NCBI GenBank assembly: GCA_024278725.1 | Contig: JAJRSQ010000291.1 | Location: 1 to 7,784, forward strand | DNA length: 7,784 nt | DNA from: Chloroflexota bacterium | GTDB taxonomy: Bacteria; Chloroflexota; Anaerolineae; 4572-78 | Reading direction: 5' to 3' | Shown here: positions 5,985 to 7,784 of the stretch, in pieces | Position numbering within the stretch: the stretch's first letter is position 1 | Layout of the letters: each line of letters starts with the position of its first letter | Notes under the pieces: model-generated | What the model saw: the letters and a program-made list of their open reading frames with translations, nothing else | The model's database searches: none | What the model was told of the DNA's origin: nothing | Translations under genes and position numbers: made by a program

Positions 5985-6080
5985 ATCGTATGTGTATGGG
6001 TTGCAGTGCCACATATGCCGGGCATGATGCACCCATGCATCCGATTTCGTAATTGTACAATATTTTATGGAGGAGTATAT
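5985..6080 (+). other. Hairpin-rich gap before dppD
   Basis: This 96-base gap is the second longest within the operon. It contains small perfect inverted repeats: TATGTG/CACATA (5989-5994 and 6010-6015), ATGCC/GGCAT around 6020 (6015-6025) and GATGCA-CCCA-TGCATC with the 4-nt loop shifted by symmetry (6026-6041). A TACAAT (6056-6061) could be a -10 box but lacks a recognisable -35. The dppD frame is open across this gap from an ATG at 6006, but the encoded residues do not resemble an ABC ATPase N-terminus. Confidence 0.5.
6069..6075 (+). promoter_or_regulatory. Ribosome binding site that fixes the dppD start
   Basis: GGAGGAG lies 5 nt before the ATG at 6081. It decides in favour of this start over the ATG at 6006 further upstream in the same frame, which has no Shine-Dalgarno match and would add 25 residues without family similarity. 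Confidence 0.85.
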
Positions 6081-7091
6081 ATGGCAAGACTGCTGGAGGT
6101 AAAAGGACTCCGCACCCAGTTTTTCACCCAGGATGGGGTGGTGAATGCCGTGAACGGTATTTCATACACGCTGGATGAAGGCGAAACACTGGGTATTGTT
6201 GGTGAAAGTGGTTGCGGAAAAAGCGTCGGGGTGATGTCGCTCATTCGCCTCATTCCGTCACCACCGGGGAAAATTGTGGGCGGAGAGGTGATTTTCAACG
6301 GGCAAGACCTGCTGAAAATTTCCGACAGCGAAATCCGTTCCATTCGGGGAAACAAAGTCGGCATGATTTTCCAAGACCCGATGACATCGCTCAACCCGGT
6401 GTTGACCATTGGACGGCAAATCACGGAAGCGTTGCAATTGCATTTGGGGATGAACAATGCTCAAGCCCGCGCCCGCGCGGTGGAGTTGCTGGAGCTGGTG
6501 GGTATCCCCTCCGCTGCAGACCGTCTGGACGATTACCCGCACCAATTTTCCGGCGGGATGCGCCAGCGCGTGATGATTGCGATAGGACTTTCCTGCAACC
6601 CCCAATTGCTCATTGCCGATGAGCCGACGACTGCACTGGATGTTACCATCCAAGCCCAGATTGTCGATTTGGTGAGAAAACTGCGGGATGAATTGGGCAT
6701 GGCTGTCATCTGGATTACCCACGATTTGGGCGTGGTTGCCGGCATGGCTGACCGAATGCTGGTGATGTACGCCGGGATGATTGTGGAAGAAGCCGGCGTG
6801 AAAGAACTGTATGCCAATCCCCGCCACCCGTACACCATCGGATTGCTCGGTTCGTTGCCCCGCCTCGACCAGTTGACCGGCGAAAAGCTCGACTCCATTG
6901 AAGGTCTCCCCCCCGATTTGATTGCGTTACCCAAAGGTTGCCCATTCTATGCCCGCTGTCAATACCGCATCGAGCGGTGTAAAACAGACACTCCCGCTCT
7001 TGAAAACGTCGGCGTCGGGCATCGCGCGGCATGCTGGGTGGATGTGACCAGAGACCCCGTAACCACCGAAAATCCCTGGCATACGGCGTAG
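6081..7091 (+). CDS. dppD: Peptide/nickel-type ABC importer ATPase, DppD/OppD type
   Basis: This 336-residue cytoplasmic ATPase energises uptake together with DppF. All nucleotide-binding motifs are intact: Walker A GESGCGKS (41-48), Q-loop Gln98 in MIFQDP, ABC signature SGGMRQR (157-163), Walker B LLIADEP (176-182) with catalytic Glu181, D-loop ALD (185-187) and switch His214. The C-terminal oligopeptide/dipeptide extension begins near 235 and contains NPRHPYT (246-252). It then has four cysteines, C287, C293, C300 and C318 (C-x5-C-x6-C-x17-C), the arrangement associated with a [4Fe-4S] cluster in OppD-type subunits. The start at 6081 is set by a strong ribosome binding site. The stop TAG is 9 nt before the dppF ATG, and a GGAGAG sequence begins on the last base of that stop. 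Confidence 0.94.
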   Translation: MARLLEVKGLRTQFFTQDGVVNAVNGISYTLDEGETLGIVGESGCGKSVGVMSLIRLIPSPPGKIVGGEVIFNGQDLLKISDSEIRSIRGNKVGMIFQDPMTSLNPVLTIGRQITEALQLHLGMNNAQARARAVELLELVGIPSAADRLDDYPHQFSGGMRQRVMIAIGLSCNPQLLIADEPTTALDVTIQAQIVDLVRKLRDELGMAVIWITHDLGVVAGMADRMLVMYAGMIVEEAGVKELYANPRHPYTIGLLGSLPRLDQLTGEKLDSIEGLPPDLIALPKGCPFYARCQYRIERCKTDTPALENVGVGHRAACWVDVTRDPVTTENPWHTA

Positions 7092-7100
7092 GAGAGAAAA

Positions 7101-7784
7101 ATGACTGATAAAAATGTTTTGATGCACGTAAAAGATTTGAAAATGTACTTTCCCATCACCCAGGGAATTGTTATCCAGCGTCACGTTGGAGACATCAAAG
7201 CCGTGGACGGGGTGACTTTCGACATTCGTCGGGGTGAAACGCTGGGGCTGGTGGGCGAATCCGGGTGCGGGAAATCCACCACCGGACGCGCGATTTTGCA
7301 GCTCTACACCCCCACCGCCGGGGAAGTGGAATTTGAAGGGCACGACATCACCAAGCTGAAAGGCGAGCAACTCCGCAAAATGCGCCGCCGAATGCAGATG
7401 ATTTTCCAAGACCCTTACGCCTCCCTCAACCCCCGTATGACCGTGGGCAGCATTGTTTCCGAACCGTTGGAAGTTCACAATATTCTCAATCGCCGTGAAC
7501 GCCGTGAACGGGTGAAAGAATTGCTGGAAGTGGTAGGGCTGAACCCCTATTTCATCAACCGCTACCCCCACGAATTTTCCGGCGGGCAACGCCAGCGCAT
7601 CGGTGTGGCGCGCGCGCTGGCGCTCAACCCCGATTTCATCGTTTGTGATGAGCCGATTTCCGCGCTGGATGTGTCCATTCAAGCGCAGGTCATCAACCTT
7701 TTGCAGGATTTGCAGGAGGAATTCGGGCTGACTTATCTCTTCATCGCCCACGACCTTTCGGTGGTGCGGCACATCAGCGACCGC
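7101..7784 (+). CDS. dppF: Peptide/nickel-type ABC importer ATPase, DppF/OppF type (runs off right edge)
   Basis: The first 228 residues are in the window, covering nearly the whole nucleotide-binding domain; the C-terminal part lies outside. This is the partner ATPase of DppD. It begins with HVKDLKMYFPITQG (9-22) and VGDIKAVDGVTF (29-40), the N-terminus typical of the F subunit rather than D. Walker A GESGCGKS (52-59), Gln103 in MIFQDPYASLNPRMTVG (100-116), signature SGGQRQR (160-166), Walker B FIVCDEP (179-185) with Glu184, D-loop ALD (188-190) and switch His217 are all present. GGAGAG (7091-7096) lies 4 nt before the ATG and overlaps the dppD stop, so the two ATPases are probably translated together. 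In the visible part nothing is broken. Confidence 0.93.
   Translation, partial: MTDKNVLMHVKDLKMYFPITQGIVIQRHVGDIKAVDGVTFDIRRGETLGLVGESGCGKSTTGRAILQLYTPTAGEVEFEGHDITKLKGEQLRKMRRRMQMIFQDPYASLNPRMTVGSIVSEPLEVHNILNRRERRERVKELLEVVGLNPYFINRYPHEFSGGQRQRIGVARALALNPDFIVCDEPISALDVSIQAQVINLLQDLQEEFGLTYLFIAHDLSVVRHISDR

Noticed and set aside
6927..7772. Open frame of 281 codons on the minus strand across the dppD end and dppF
   Set aside because: Antisense to two strongly conserved ATPase genes, with no family resemblance; a GC-skewed codon-position shadow.

Overview
The window looks like a piece of a Chloroflexota-type (Anaerolineae-like) bacterial chromosome of moderate GC content. This assignment is an inference. 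It rests on the extracytoplasmic binding protein with an N-terminal hydrophobic anchor and a Thr/Pro-rich linker, the presence of dispersed GAAACCTGAAACC-type and CATTGCGAG-type intergenic repeats, and the general protein style. No rRNA or other strict marker is present.

Layout. Minus strand, left part: the start of a ribosomal protein S1 gene (rpsA) runs off the left edge (1-302), preceded by a good sigma70-type promoter. Upstream of it on the same strand is a complete GT4-family glycosyltransferase (420-1670). A 572-base divergent intergenic region (1671-2242) follows. It holds candidate promoters for both directions and a strikingly nested set of inverted repeats. Plus strand, right part: a five-gene peptide/nickel-type (Dpp/Opp) ABC importer operon. 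It comprises a family 5 solute-binding protein (2243-3994), the permeases DppB (3998-4930) and DppC (about 5088-5984), and the ATPases DppD (6081-7091) and DppF (7101 to the right edge).

How the genes work together. The binding protein captures a peptide or similar solute outside the membrane, DppB and DppC form the channel, and DppD and DppF hydrolyse ATP. The substrate cannot be read from the sequence. The operon order (SBP-B-C-D-F) is classical. It is unusual in carrying a degenerate 8-nt tandem repeat between dppB and dppC that blurs the dppC start, and a 96-base hairpin-rich gap before dppD. The glycosyltransferase and S1 are probably unrelated in function to the transporter.

I see no convincing undescribed protein system. 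The most interesting structure is non-coding: a multi-hairpin, cloverleaf-like CATTGCGAG element sitting between the imperfect inverted arms of a second repeat family in the divergent promoter region.
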